Shown piece after piece: positions 45,603-54,731 of a DNA stretch of 64,000 bases (the stretch's first letter is position 1; each line of letters begins with the position of its first letter). The translations under genes and the position numbers were made by a program. The notes below the pieces were generated by a model. That model saw only the letters and a program-made list of their open reading frames with translations, made no database searches and was not told where the DNA came from. The DNA comes from DATMRF01 sp035566435 (GTDB lineage Bacteria; Verrucomicrobiota; Verrucomicrobiia; Limisphaerales; UBA8199), in assembly GCA_035566435.1 (NCBI GenBank), contig DATMRF010000105.1, positions 248,001 to 312,000 on the forward strand, read 5' to 3'.

Positions 45603-46655
45603 ATGAGCAAAGCAGTTCTGCTGGTCAACCTCGGCTCGCCCGACTCGCCGTCCGTGCCCGATGTCCGGCGCTACTTGCGCGAGTTTCTCATGGATGGACG
45701 CGTCCTGGACGTGAACTGGTTTCTGCGCTTCTGCATTGTCAATTTCGCCATTCTCCCCTCCCGCCCCAAGCAGTCCGCACACGCCTATCAGTCCATTTGG
45801 ACTCCTGAAGGCTCGCCGCTGATTGTGATTAGTCGCAAGGTCGAAGCTGCGCTGCAATGCGAAGTCAACGTTCCGGTTGCGCTGGCGATGCGCTACCAGC
45901 ATCCATCGATCCCCGCCGCGGTTCGCCAGCTTTCACGGCAGGGTGGCGATGAGGTCCTGCTCATTCCGCTGTTCCCGCATTATGCCATGTCGAGCTACGA
46001 AACCGCCGTGGTGCGCGTCCGGGAGGTCGCGGCGCAAATCGCGCCGGGCATGAGAATTCACGCGCAACCGCCCTACGGCGACCATCCGGATTACATCGCG
46101 GCCCTGGTTGCCAGCGCTCAGCCGTTTCTCACTAAGGGTTACGACCATCTTCTTTTCAGCTTCCACGGGCTGCCCGAGCGCCACCTCCGCAAGGCCGACC
46201 AAACTGGGTGCCATTGTCTCACGGTTCAGAACTGTTGCGAAACTCCCAACCCCGCCCACGCCACCTGTTACCGCGCGCAATGCCTGAAGACCGTCGCTGC
46301 TTTTGTCCAGGCAGCAGGGATCCCGGGAGAGAAATACTCCATCGCATTCCAGTCCCGCCTCGGGCGCGATCCCTGGCTGAAGCCCTACACAGACCACGAA
46401 CTGCCCAGGCTAGCCGCGAACGGCGTTAAAAAACTACTGGTGATATGTCCGGCCTTTGTCTCCGACTGTTTGGAAACCTTGGAAGAAATTGGTTTGCGTG
46501 GACGCGACAGTTTCTTAGGGGCCGGTGGTCGCGAGCTCTCGTTGATCCCGTGCCTGGACGAGCATCCGCTCTGGGTCAAGACGCTGGCAGGAATGGTCCG
46601 TCGCTTTGCCCCAACGTCCAACAAGGACGCCGCGGTGGTTGCTCCGAAGGTTTAG
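45603..46655 (+). CDS. hemH: Ferrochelatase with an internal cysteine cluster
   Basis: The enzyme inserts iron into protoporphyrin IX. It starts V-L-L-V-N-L-G-S-P-D-S-P, and the catalytic His lies in F-S-F-H-G-L-P-E-R-H (near residue 188). Directly after this is a cysteine-rich stretch, C-H-C-L-T-V-Q-N-C-C, then C-Y-R-A-Q-C, encoded at about 46208-46290. Some bacterial ferrochelatases bind a 2Fe-2S cluster through such internal cysteines. The C-terminal P-A-F-V-S-D-C-L-E-T-L-E-E-I motif is standard. The ATG at 45603 is chosen because the upstream extension is translated repeat. Confidence 0.94.
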   Translation: MSKAVLLVNLGSPDSPSVPDVRRYLREFLMDGRVLDVNWFLRFCIVNFAILPSRPKQSAHAYQSIWTPEGSPLIVISRKVEAALQCEVNVPVALAMRYQHPSIPAAVRQLSRQGGDEVLLIPLFPHYAMSSYETAVVRVREVAAQIAPGMRIHAQPPYGDHPDYIAALVASAQPFLTKGYDHLLFSFHGLPERHLRKADQTGCHCLTVQNCCETPNPAHATCYRAQCLKTVAAFVQAAGIPGEKYSIAFQSRLGRDPWLKPYTDHELPRLAANGVKKLLVICPAFVSDCLETLEEIGLRGRDSFLGAGGRELSLIPCLDEHPLWVKTLAGMVRRFAPTSNKDAAVVAPKV

Positions 46656-46675
46656 CGCAGCCGCACAAGCCTGCC

Positions 46676-46966
46676 CTACCGCGCCATCGCCGGACGCAAG
46701 GGTTCAACCAGGATGATCTTCGCCAATTGCGCGCTGATAGCCAGCCGGGCATTGCAGACCTGGCAAATGAAGTTGGTCTGACTGGTCAGCAGCTTGATGA
46801 TCTGGTCCTCGCAGAAACCCAACTCCCGCAGGCGGTTCTGCATCTCCGGCGACGCACACAGCCGCTTGATGCGGACCGCCACGCCGGCTTTCACAAGGCT
46901 CAAAGGACAGACTTCGCAACGGGCTTCCTCGCCACAACCAGCTTCAACTGCTTTGGTCCAGTTCAT
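46676..46966 (-). CDS. feoA: FeoA-family protein
   Basis: The 96-residue protein has a cysteine-rich N-terminus (C-G-E-E-A-R-C-E-V-C) and then the FeoA/SH3-like core: C-P-L-S-L-V-K-A-G-V-A-V-R-I-K-R-L, M-Q-N-R-L-R-E-L-G-F, and a final L-A-I-S-A-Q-L-A-K-I-I-L-V strand. FeoA assists the FeoB ferrous iron transporter; no feoB is adjacent. The gene runs opposite to hemH with only 20 bases between stops. An FNR-like box lies upstream. Confidence 0.88.
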   Translation of the reverse strand: MNWTKAVEAGCGEEARCEVCPLSLVKAGVAVRIKRLCASPEMQNRLRELGFCEDQIIKLLTSQTNFICQVCNARLAISAQLAKIILVEPLRPAMAR

Positions 46967-47062
46967 ATCAACACCGTTAAGTCTCGGCGCTGCGACTGAT
47001 TCTCACCACACGGATTTTGCCATTCAATTGCCATAATTTGCAGCACCCGCCTCGATAGAATA

Positions 47063-47076
47063 TTGACCTGGGTCAA
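47063..47076. promoter_or_regulatory. FNR/CRP-type operator upstream of feoA
   Basis: TTGACC-TG-GGTCAA has perfect six-base inverted arms and fits the FNR/DNR pattern TTGA-N6-TCAA. It lies about 97-110 bases before the feoA ATG on the minus strand, in the only intergenic space available. Class II spacing would put the -10 near 47033-47040, where the minus strand reads AAATTAT. The wider gap 46967-47164 also contains a short GCAAA/CGCCTTTGCGTCC stretch. Confidence 0.5.
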
Positions 47077-47164
47077 ATCAGCGCCGGTTTTTCACTGAAA
47101 TGACGGCAAAGATGTTGGACGCAAACAAAAGCGCCGGCTTCGCCTTTGCGTCCTTTGTGCCCGC

Positions 47165-48721
47165 TTATGGCTGCCTCGTGGGGAAGCTCATTTCGGCGAC
47201 GAACGCTTCCTGAAAATGCGCGTCTTCGTTCAGCGGCACATGCTTTATCCTGGCGAGGATGTCCGGGTAGGCCCCGTCGTGCTGAGCCAGGTTAAACAGG
47301 GCCAGTTTCGCGCCGAGCAGTGCGGTGTTGCCCGAGGCGCGGAGCTTTTCCGCCGGAACGTCCAACAGCCCGATGCGGCGAGCGCTTGCCTGGTTAACGT
47401 AGTTGCCGAATGCGCCCGCAAGATAAATCTGTGTCAGGTCCGCTTTAGCGGCGCCCCATTGTTCGAGGAGGAGCTTCAAGCCGGCAGCAATCGCCCCTTT
47501 GGCCAACTGCAACTCCCGGATGTCACGCTGCGTCAGAGAAACCGCCGGAGCAAGCCCAAGCGAGGCGCCGCGCGCAAGCCGCCCATTCGGCTGGATCCAG
47601 CCGAGGTCGAGTCCGCCTGCGACCGCGTCCACCAGCCCGCTGCCGCAGATGCCGCGGGCTGGGCCGTTGCCGATCACGTGACATTGCAGCCTGCCGTCGA
47701 TTACGTGGGCCTCTGAGATGGCGCCAGTCGCCGCGCGCATGCCGACGGAAATCCGCGCGCCTTCAAACGCCGGGCCCGCCGCGGTAGAAGCGCACAACAG
47801 ACGGCCGCGATTGCCCACGACGAGCTCGCCGTTCGTGCCCAGGTCGATCAGCGCAGCCAAAGCATCGCTCTCATGCAGTTTGGTCGCGAGCACCCCGGCC
47901 AGAATGTCGCTGCCGACAAACCCTCCCAGGCACGACAGAAAATGAACCGTCGGATTCCCCGCCAACTTCCAACCCAGCTCGGCGGCTGGGAACACCTGGA
48001 GTCCAGGCGAAGGCGATTCGAACGGCACATGAGACAACGGCTCAACGCTTAGACCACAAAACAGGTGGTGCATCACCGTATTCCCCACGACCACGATGCT
48101 CCTCAACGCGGAGCACGCGCTCCCCGCTTCGGCCTTCCCCACTGCGCACAGGAGTTCTTCGATGAGCCGACCGATCTGCTCCCTCACGAGCCGTTCCAGC
48201 GTACGGTGTCCCTGCGCGGCGACGGCAAACTCGACGCGGCTCATGATATCCGCCCCATGAACCGCCTGGATGTTCAAGGCCGTGCTGACTGCCAGCACCT
48301 GGCCGGTGCGAAGGTCGAGCAGCTGGGCTGCTATCGTCGTGGCGCCGAGATCGATCGCCACACCCCAACCTTCTTGAGGTGTAAACCCAAAAACCGAATC
48401 GTCTGTGAGAATGGGCGCCTCCCATTGGGCGAGTTCGAGCCTCAGGTCTGTGGTCGCGACGGCGCGGCAGGCCAGTCGTGAGCCCTGCGCCAGTTCTATT
48501 GGGGTGAGTTTCACCCGATCCTCAGCTGTGACGGCCAGCGAACCCGATAGAACTTTAAACTTGCACCCCTTGCAGAGCCCGTGTCCGCCGCATGGGAACT
48601 CAACGCCATGCCCGAACAACAGGTCCTGTAACGGCGTGCCCCGTGGCACGCTGAGCACCTCTCCCAGGGGGAGGAGTTCAATCTGGACGAGGTCGCTCGA
48701 GTTTCGGGCGAGGTCACTCAC
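47165..48721 (-). CDS. RACo-type ferredoxin/ASKHA protein (DUF4445)
   Basis: The N-terminal 2Fe-2S ferredoxin domain has F-P-C-G-G-H-G-L-C-K-G-C and a later R-L-A-C-R. An ASKHA-fold ATPase-like domain follows (V-A-I-D-L-G-A-T-T-I near residue 129, D-L-G-T-N-G-E-L, and an L-A-G-A-F-G-N-Y near the C-terminus). This is the architecture of RACo, which reductively reactivates corrinoid-dependent methyltransferases. No corrinoid or methyltransferase gene is adjacent, so its partner lies elsewhere. Length 518 residues, slightly short for the family. The stop is 198 bases from the feoA start, both on the minus strand. Confidence 0.88.
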   Translation of the reverse strand: MSDLARNSSDLVQIELLPLGEVLSVPRGTPLQDLLFGHGVEFPCGGHGLCKGCKFKVLSGSLAVTAEDRVKLTPIELAQGSRLACRAVATTDLRLELAQWEAPILTDDSVFGFTPQEGWGVAIDLGATTIAAQLLDLRTGQVLAVSTALNIQAVHGADIMSRVEFAVAAQGHRTLERLVREQIGRLIEELLCAVGKAEAGSACSALRSIVVVGNTVMHHLFCGLSVEPLSHVPFESPSPGLQVFPAAELGWKLAGNPTVHFLSCLGGFVGSDILAGVLATKLHESDALAALIDLGTNGELVVGNRGRLLCASTAAGPAFEGARISVGMRAATGAISEAHVIDGRLQCHVIGNGPARGICGSGLVDAVAGGLDLGWIQPNGRLARGASLGLAPAVSLTQRDIRELQLAKGAIAAGLKLLLEQWGAAKADLTQIYLAGAFGNYVNQASARRIGLLDVPAEKLRASGNTALLGAKLALFNLAQHDGAYPDILARIKHVPLNEDAHFQEAFVAEMSFPTRQP

Positions 48722-50382
48722 CTCTGGATTCGATAGAATCGGGCAGGTCCGTTGGCGGGGAACGTGGCGCTGAAATGGCCAGGGCTGACCTGCGTGATGT
48801 TAGAAGCCGCAACCGGCGAGTAACCTCCGGTCACGACCGCCGCGCTCACTACGCTTAAGCTTGTGACCGTATCGCTCGCCGAACCCGTGAAGAATAGTGT
48901 AACCGTGCCGTTCGTAACCGAGAAGCCCGTGATCACTGGCGGGGCAGGCGGCTGAACCAGCACTTGCATGACCGCAACGGTCGTCGCCTGGTTGGTGCCG
49001 GGGGGTGAAAATGCGCGCCAGTAACCGTACCAATCGTCGATGTAATATACGTTGCCCACGGCGTCCCAGGCGCAATCTGTATTCTGATGCTCCGTGTAGG
49101 GCTGGTTGTCCATGGAAATCCCAAGGTCGAGATTGGCGAGTGCGGCGCCATTGGTCGCGTAGAGGATTTTGATGTTGCCATTATCTGGCAACAGGCTGCC
49201 GATCCCTTCAAAGCACACCGCCACGTAAGTGCCGGTCGGGTCCACGGAAATGCCATTGGCCCCGCCATAGGTGTCGTCGCCGGCGCCGACCGCCCAAACG
49301 GGGTTTGTCTCGGCGACATTGGCATTCGTGGAGGGATCGTAGGCTGGATACCTAAACACGCGGGGGCTCGAGTCCCCAGCGGCGGAGATCGATTGGCACG
49401 TGTAAATATTGCCGTATTTATCCAACGCAACGGCGCTGAAGCTGTGATTGGTGCCCAAACCTACGACCGTCGCGCCTTTGTCATTGGCAGCACAGGTACC
49501 ATTCGAGGTCACTCCCCATTTCAGGATGCCATCAGTCGAGAAGCTATCTGCCATCCAGATCTCCGTATTGGTCCCGCTGCCTGCCACCGCCGGCCCGCTG
49601 AGCTGGGCGCCGCTCGGCTGATTGTTCGTTTGCAGCACATACAACAACGCGTTGCTCGAGAACGTTGGGTCCCAACGGTAAACTTCACCAGCGTTAACCA
49701 AATCATCAACATAGACGTAATCATCTGCGGACACTGTGAGCTTCCAGGGGCTGACGAAATTACCGGTCCAGGCATGGCCATCCTGGCCGGTGCTTGAGAC
49801 GCCTTCATCAGCGGGACTGGCGTCGGCATTCATCCTGAGGACGCCAACCACGTCCCCTGCTCGAAGGTCGGGGCTGGGCCCGAGGTCTGAGTTGGCGACA
49901 AAGATTCTGCCAAAGTAAATGCTGTTGGTGTTCTGATCCACGGCGATACCGCGCCCGGACCAGACATAGGTGGCGTCGCCATCAACCGTCGTTTGAGTCC
50001 AGCTCGTGTAACCGCTGGACGCCGCGGTGATTCGCACCGAGTAAGCGCCCAGCGCGACGTAGTTCGAGTTCGCATCCTTGCCATCCCAGACCACGCTGTT
50101 CGTACCGACCTGAGTGCCGGCCCCGTTATTTGTAACGTTCAGGCTGCGAACCACCATCGTTCCCGAAAGCACCTGGATCGTAACACCGAGTGACGCCGGT
50201 TCGTTCAGGATATAACTGATCGTGACGCTGTCGCCGGCGGCGGCCAGGACGTTCGTCGCGCTACCGTTGAGCTTGATGTTCGTCGCGTACACGTTGGCGT
50301 GCGCCGAATATGTAACGAGCGTCGCCGCTAGTATCAAACCTCCAATGACCAGGCCTTGTTTCAGGGATTGCTTCAACTTCAT
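48718..50382 (-). CDS. Exported beta-propeller (NHL/SMP-30-like) protein
   Basis: The 554-residue product begins with a signal peptide. Residues about 30-120 form a FlgD-type Ig domain (V-V-W-D-G-K-D-A-N-S-N). A long repeat region with I-Y-F-G, V-S-A-D-D-Y-V-Y-V-D-D and A-L-D-K-Y-G-N-I-Y-T blades fits an NHL-like propeller. The end F-Y-R-I-Q-R is a common C-terminal sort/attachment tail in these phyla. Binding partner unknown. The stop overlaps the RACo-type gene start by four bases, so the two are translationally coupled despite unlike functions. The gap 50383-50535 shows no gene. Confidence 0.7.
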   Translation of the reverse strand: MKLKQSLKQGLVIGGLILAATLVTYSAHANVYATNIKLNGSATNVLAAAGDSVTISYILNEPASLGVTIQVLSGTMVVRSLNVTNNGAGTQVGTNSVVWDGKDANSNYVALGAYSVRITAASSGYTSWTQTTVDGDATYVWSGRGIAVDQNTNSIYFGRIFVANSDLGPSPDLRAGDVVGVLRMNADASPADEGVSSTGQDGHAWTGNFVSPWKLTVSADDYVYVDDLVNAGEVYRWDPTFSSNALLYVLQTNNQPSGAQLSGPAVAGSGTNTEIWMADSFSTDGILKWGVTSNGTCAANDKGATVVGLGTNHSFSAVALDKYGNIYTCQSISAAGDSSPRVFRYPAYDPSTNANVAETNPVWAVGAGDDTYGGANGISVDPTGTYVAVCFEGIGSLLPDNGNIKILYATNGAALANLDLGISMDNQPYTEHQNTDCAWDAVGNVYYIDDWYGYWRAFSPPGTNQATTVAVMQVLVQPPAPPVITGFSVTNGTVTLFFTGSASDTVTSLSVVSAAVVTGGYSPVAASNITQVSPGHFSATFPANGPARFYRIQR

Positions 50383-50535
50383 TATTCGACTTTCTCTATC
50401 GTTGCTTTGCATGCTCGCAAAGCCGCCCAAAATGGCCCAGTCTTTTTAGCAGGTGTAGCCAGAGTGACAACCAAATTATGAACCGCTGCGCAGCGCTGAT
50501 TACAGAAACCAGCCGGCGCGCTTTATAGGCGAGTC

Positions 50536-51294
50536 ATGGCGACCGAGCTTTTCGAGGTCATCTACGAGGATTCCGGCTTGCTGGTCGTCCATAAGCCTGC
50601 CGGGTTGGTTTGTCATCCGACCAAGACCGACGAGTACTCGAGCCTGATCAGCCGCGCGCGTCTTTACTTGGGGAAAGAAGTCCATCCGCAATTGGTCAAC
50701 CGCCTGGACCGCGAGACCAGCGGTGTCACGGTGCTCGCCAAGACTCATAAGGCCGCTCGCCAGTTGCGCGGCCTTTGGGAAAGCCGCCGGGTCCGCAAAG
50801 AATACCTCGCTGTCGTTCACGGTCATGTGCGCGAGGACCGCGGGCTCATCGATGAGCCCTTGGGCAAGGACGAGAACAGCCGCGTTGCCATCAAAGACTG
50901 TGTGCGTCCCGATGGCGCGGCGGCTCAAACTGAATATTGCGTGGAACGAAGATTTGAGCGAGCAGGACTCTCAAGCGAACCGAATTCCACGCTCCGCGGG
51001 GATCACCTGCAGCCGTTCTCCCTGGTGCGGCTGTCTCCCGTAACCGGTCGCAAGCACCAACTCCGAATCCATCTCGCTCACCTCGGCCACCCGATTGTTG
51101 GCGACAAACTTTATGGCGGCGACGAGGATTTATATTTGGCTCTGGTCGAAAACCGCCTAACGCCCGAGCAGTGGAAAAGACTGCTCCTTCCCCATCATGC
51201 TCTGCATGCCTCGGAAGTGCGTTTCGTCTGGCACGCGCAGGAACAGGTCTTCAATTCCAACCCCGAACCCTGGTTCGCCGAATTTATACACTGA
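50536..51294 (+). CDS. RluA-family rRNA pseudouridine synthase
   Basis: The 252-residue enzyme has the catalytic R-L-D-R-E-T-S-G-V motif (Asp near residue 57), V-V-H-K-P-A-G-L near residue 18, and a typical R-K-H-Q-L-R-I-H-L-A-H-L-G-H-P-I-V-G-D segment. There is no S4 domain, as in RluA/TruC-like members. It modifies a uridine in rRNA or tRNA. The target position cannot be told. Confidence 0.92.
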   Translation: MATELFEVIYEDSGLLVVHKPAGLVCHPTKTDEYSSLISRARLYLGKEVHPQLVNRLDRETSGVTVLAKTHKAARQLRGLWESRRVRKEYLAVVHGHVREDRGLIDEPLGKDENSRVAIKDCVRPDGAAAQTEYCVERRFERAGLSSEPNSTLRGDHLQPFSLVRLSPVTGRKHQLRIHLAHLGHPIVGDKLYGGDEDLYLALVENRLTPEQWKRLLLPHHALHASEVRFVWHAQEQVFNSNPEPWFAEFIH

Positions 51295-51457
51295 AAAGAC
51301 TTCCCCCACGCGGCAACGGGTTGGTTAGCTTCCGTTTCCATGGATAGAGTTAGGCGGAGATCCCCCCTGCGCATGCACCACGCATCACGAATCATTTTCC
51401 AGTTTCGCGGGTCTTCCTCTCCATTTAACCTTCCGGGTGCTCTCGATTCCGAAAACG

Positions 51458-52585
51458 ATGCGGGCGGTGGTCTATCGTGGCCTCAATAATCTCCGGGTCG
51501 AAACTGTGCCCGTGCCGGCGACCGGTGCAGACGAGTTGCTCGTCAAAGTAGCGGTCTGCGGAGTTTGTCCGACTGACATAAAAAAGATTCAATATGGCAC
51601 CGTGCCGCCGCCGCGGATCTTTGGCCATGAAACCGCGGGTACGATCGTTCGCGTGGGCACTCGCGTCAGGCGATTCAGGGTCGGCGAGCGGGTCGCGTTG
51701 CACCACCACGTGCCCTGCCTTGAGTGCCACGCCTGTCGCCACCACGCCTTCGCCCAATGTGCCCAATACAAGCGCACCGGCATCACCGCCGGGTTCGAGC
51801 CTGCGGGGGGCGGCTATGCCGAATACGTGCAGGTAATGCCCTTCGTATTGCCCGGCGTGGTGAGGCTCCCGGTCCGCAATTCGTTCCTTGAAGGCGCGAT
51901 GCTCGAGCCGGTGAACACAGTGCTCAAAGCGGTCAAGCGCCTCACGCTGCTGCCCGCCGACACCGTGTTGGTGGCGGGGCAGGGGCCCATCGGGCTGATG
52001 TTTACCCGTCTGCTGGCGCTGCGGGGAGTGAACGTCGTCGCCACAGACTTGCTCGAAACTCGTTTGCGGCTGGCTCGCAAGTTCGGCGCGAGATGGGCCG
52101 TCCGCGTGGGCCATTCAATCGATGACCGATCCCTGACCACTCGCCGCAAGTCCAAGTCGGACTTGTCACCTCCAAGCTCCAAGATCATCTCGCGGCTGAC
52201 GCTGGCTGGGCTGGTCCAGCGTGTCACCCGTGGCCGAGGACTGGATGCGGCGGTGCTCGCGGTTCCTTCGGATGCGGTGATGAGGGAAGCGCAGGTGCTC
52301 GTTCGCGGCGCCGGGCAGGTTTTGCTGTTTTCCCACACTCGCCGGGGCGAGCAGGCTACCCTGGATCTCGCCACGATTTGTGTGGATGAAAAAGACCTCA
52401 TCGGCAGCTATTCCGCAGATTTCCGACTCCAGGGCGAGGTGGCGCGCCTGGTCTTTTCGCGCCAGCTCGACGCGCGCCAGCTCGTCACCCATCAATTTCC
52501 GCTCGAGCAAACCGCCGCCGCTGTCTCGCTCGCGGCACACCCCTCAGCGGCATCCCTGAAGATTGTGGTGTCACCCGAAGCCTGA
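51458..52585 (+). CDS. Zinc-dependent alcohol dehydrogenase (MDR family)
   Basis: The 375-residue enzyme shows the catalytic zinc site C-G-V-C-P-T-D and G-H-E-T-A-G, and the four-cysteine structural zinc lobe C-L-E-C-H-A-C-R-H-H-A-F-A-Q-C. The NAD(P) domain has G-Q-G-P-I-G-L. An extra basic segment (S-L-T-T-R-R-K-S-K-S-D-L) lies at about 52130-52185 and looks like inserted repeat DNA. Sorbitol/threonine-type dehydrogenase is the nearest group; the substrate is unknown. The upstream GTG at 51437 is less likely. The gap 51295-51457 shows no gene. Confidence 0.88.
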   Translation: MRAVVYRGLNNLRVETVPVPATGADELLVKVAVCGVCPTDIKKIQYGTVPPPRIFGHETAGTIVRVGTRVRRFRVGERVALHHHVPCLECHACRHHAFAQCAQYKRTGITAGFEPAGGGYAEYVQVMPFVLPGVVRLPVRNSFLEGAMLEPVNTVLKAVKRLTLLPADTVLVAGQGPIGLMFTRLLALRGVNVVATDLLETRLRLARKFGARWAVRVGHSIDDRSLTTRRKSKSDLSPPSSKIISRLTLAGLVQRVTRGRGLDAAVLAVPSDAVMREAQVLVRGAGQVLLFSHTRRGEQATLDLATICVDEKDLIGSYSADFRLQGEVARLVFSRQLDARQLVTHQFPLEQTAAAVSLAAHPSAASLKIVVSPEA

Positions 52586-52751
52586 CTCGCACGATCCGAC
52601 TTCCCGATTCACTTGGCTACTTCGGAAGTTTGCTTCGAGCCTCCGCGTCGTGTTTGGCCGAGCTGAAGGCCGATCAGCGATCACCACTTCTAACCCTCTA
52701 GAAGGACTGCCGCATTGCCAAAGGGTTCTCCTCCTGCCTAGTATTTGGTTT

Positions 52752-54140
52752 ATGAAACGGTATTTTGCGGTGGTCCTGTTCCTTTTGCTGGCGGGTTCTT
52801 CCGGCGCGCTGGCCGCGGGACCCGATGATCAGTATGTAACGGTTTTCAATCTCGTCCAGGAGGCTGATGCCCTCAGTGCCGCACAGCCGGAGCGAGCGCT
52901 GGCCAAATATCGTGAAGCGCAGACCGCTCTGCTGAAGTTCCAGAAAGATAACCCAAACTGGAGCCCGAGCGTGGTGAACTTCCGCCTCGATTATCTTGTG
53001 AGCACGATCGCCGGCCTCTCCGGCAAGGTACCGTTGCCTGCCGCCCCTTTGTCTGTTACCAAAACCCAGCCTGGCCAAGCCGCGGCGTCGCCGGCGCCAT
53101 CTGCGCCCACCCAACCCGCGAAACCTGCCGCCCCGGATGATTGGGAGAACCAGCTTGGCGCGCTCAAGGACCAGGTCCGCCAATTGCAGGCGGATAAGGG
53201 CCTTCTGGAGGCCAAGCTCAAAGAGGCATTTTCCGCTCGGCCCGCCGAGTCCGACCCTCGGGAATTGGCCCGGGCTGAACAGACCATCAATGCGCTTCAA
53301 AAAGAAAACGATTTGCTGAAGGTGGCCGTCGAAAGCGAAAAGTCAAAGAAAGGCATGGAGGCTGCCAACAAACCAGCAGCCAGTCGGAAGGCCAAGGGTT
53401 CCGCCGCGCTTACACAGGAGTTGGAGAGCGAGGTCACAACCCTGCACTCGCGGCTGGACGTGCTCGAGGCGCGCGCGGTCCCGTACACAGCTGAGGAACT
53501 GGCGCTTCTTAAAAAGCCGGAGCCGAAATTGCCGCAGGCTGCGGCGAGGACCAGCGATAAGCCCATGAGCGAACTGTCGCCCGGGCTGGCTATCCTCGTG
53601 GCCCAGGCCAAGCAGTACTACCAGGCCGGGGAGTTCGACAAAGCTGAGGTCAGTTATTCCGAGGTGGTGCGCCAGGATCCCAAGAACGTGCCGATGCTAA
53701 CCGACCTTGCGAGCATTCAAATAGAAGCCAATCACCTCGAAGCAGCGGACACGAATATTAAGCAAGCCCTCACTCTCGCTCCCGATAGTGCTTACGCGCT
53801 GTCGGTCCTCGGGCGGTTGCGCCTGCGCCAGGGCAAGTTTGACGACGCTCTCGACGCCTTGAGTCGCGCCGCAAAGCTCGAGCCGGCCAACGCCGAGGTC
53901 CAAAATTTTCTCGGCCTGACGCTTAGCGAAAAAGGACTGCGTGGGCCCGCCGAAACGGCCTTGCGGAAGGCCGTGGAACTCGATCCCAACTACGGTGTGG
54001 CGCACAACAACCTGGCCGTCGTTTATGTCACCGGCCAGCCGCCGGCCGTCGAACTGGCACGCTGGCATTATCAGCACGCTCTGGCGGCCGGCGCTCCGCG
54101 CAACCCTCAGCTTGAAAAACTGCTCGATGCCAAGCGTTGA
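52752..54140 (+). CDS. Exported TPR and coiled-coil protein
   Basis: After a signal peptide (residues 1-22) the 462-residue protein has a helical part, a proline/alanine linker, and a coiled coil (about residues 135-255). At least four tetratricopeptide repeats from about residue 276 follow (A-K-Q-Y-Y-Q-A-G-E-F-D-K-A, then G-K-F-D-D-A-L-D-A-L). It probably is an envelope scaffold or complex-assembly protein. The ATG at 52752 is chosen as it starts the signal peptide. The gap 52586-52751 shows no gene. Confidence 0.8.
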   Translation: MKRYFAVVLFLLLAGSSGALAAGPDDQYVTVFNLVQEADALSAAQPERALAKYREAQTALLKFQKDNPNWSPSVVNFRLDYLVSTIAGLSGKVPLPAAPLSVTKTQPGQAAASPAPSAPTQPAKPAAPDDWENQLGALKDQVRQLQADKGLLEAKLKEAFSARPAESDPRELARAEQTINALQKENDLLKVAVESEKSKKGMEAANKPAASRKAKGSAALTQELESEVTTLHSRLDVLEARAVPYTAEELALLKKPEPKLPQAAARTSDKPMSELSPGLAILVAQAKQYYQAGEFDKAEVSYSEVVRQDPKNVPMLTDLASIQIEANHLEAADTNIKQALTLAPDSAYALSVLGRLRLRQGKFDDALDALSRAAKLEPANAEVQNFLGLTLSEKGLRGPAETALRKAVELDPNYGVAHNNLAVVYVTGQPPAVELARWHYQHALAAGAPRNPQLEKLLDAKR

Positions 54141-54160
54141 GGCGTTAGACCGTTTTAGCG

Positions 54161-54199
54161 CTTCAACGCTCTTCACGCTCTAACGCTCTCAACGCTCCA
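54161..54199. repeat. AACGCTCT tandem repeats
   Basis: Units of AACGCTCT and close variants are repeated in the 66-base gap between the TPR gene and the YjbQ-like gene. It is another low-complexity intergenic repeat of the kind seen at 13108 and 45554. Confidence 0.6.
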
Positions 54200-54206
54200 C
54201 CCCCGC

Positions 54207-54626
54207 ATGCGCCAAGCCTGCACCGAGTTTAGAATCCCAACCCGCGGCCGTGGCCTGTACGAGTTCACGGACGAGGTAACTGGCTGGCTCTCCCAAAACC
54301 ATTTCCAGACCGGCTTGCTAACACTCCACGTCCGTCACACCTCCGCCTCGCTGTTGATCCAGGAGAATGCCGACCCCGATGTGCGGCGTGACCTGGAGGC
54401 GTTTTTCACTCGTCTCGTGCCGGATGGCGACTCCCTGTTCGTCCACACCGTTGAGGGTGAGGACGACATGCCCGCTCACATACGCACCGCGCTGACCGCG
54501 GTGAACCTCTCAATTCCGCTTTCGGGCAGCGGGCTGGCGTTGGGCACGTGGCAGGGCATTTACCTTTGGGAGCATCGCCGGGTGGCGCACACGCGCCGGG
54601 TTGCCGGGCACTTGATTGGCGAATGA
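54207..54626 (+). CDS. YjbQ-family protein (UPF0047)
   Basis: The 139-residue protein matches the secondary thiamine-phosphate synthase/YjbQ family: L-H-V-R-H-T-S-A-S-L-L-I-Q-E-N near residue 47, D-M-P-A-H-I-R near residue 90, and G-T-W-Q-G-I-Y-L-W-E-H-R near the end. Some members form thiamine phosphate in vitro; the physiological role is uncertain. No thiamine genes are adjacent. Confidence 0.92.
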   Translation: MRQACTEFRIPTRGRGLYEFTDEVTGWLSQNHFQTGLLTLHVRHTSASLLIQENADPDVRRDLEAFFTRLVPDGDSLFVHTVEGEDDMPAHIRTALTAVNLSIPLSGSGLALGTWQGIYLWEHRRVAHTRRVAGHLIGE

Positions 54627-54731
54627 CGCGCCGAACGGACTGCTATCGTCGCCCTGCCGCATCGGGGTTCTGTCCCGAATAAGCTGGCCAACCGCGCCAT
54701 GGGCTGGCATTTTCCGCCAGCCTTGAAGCTC

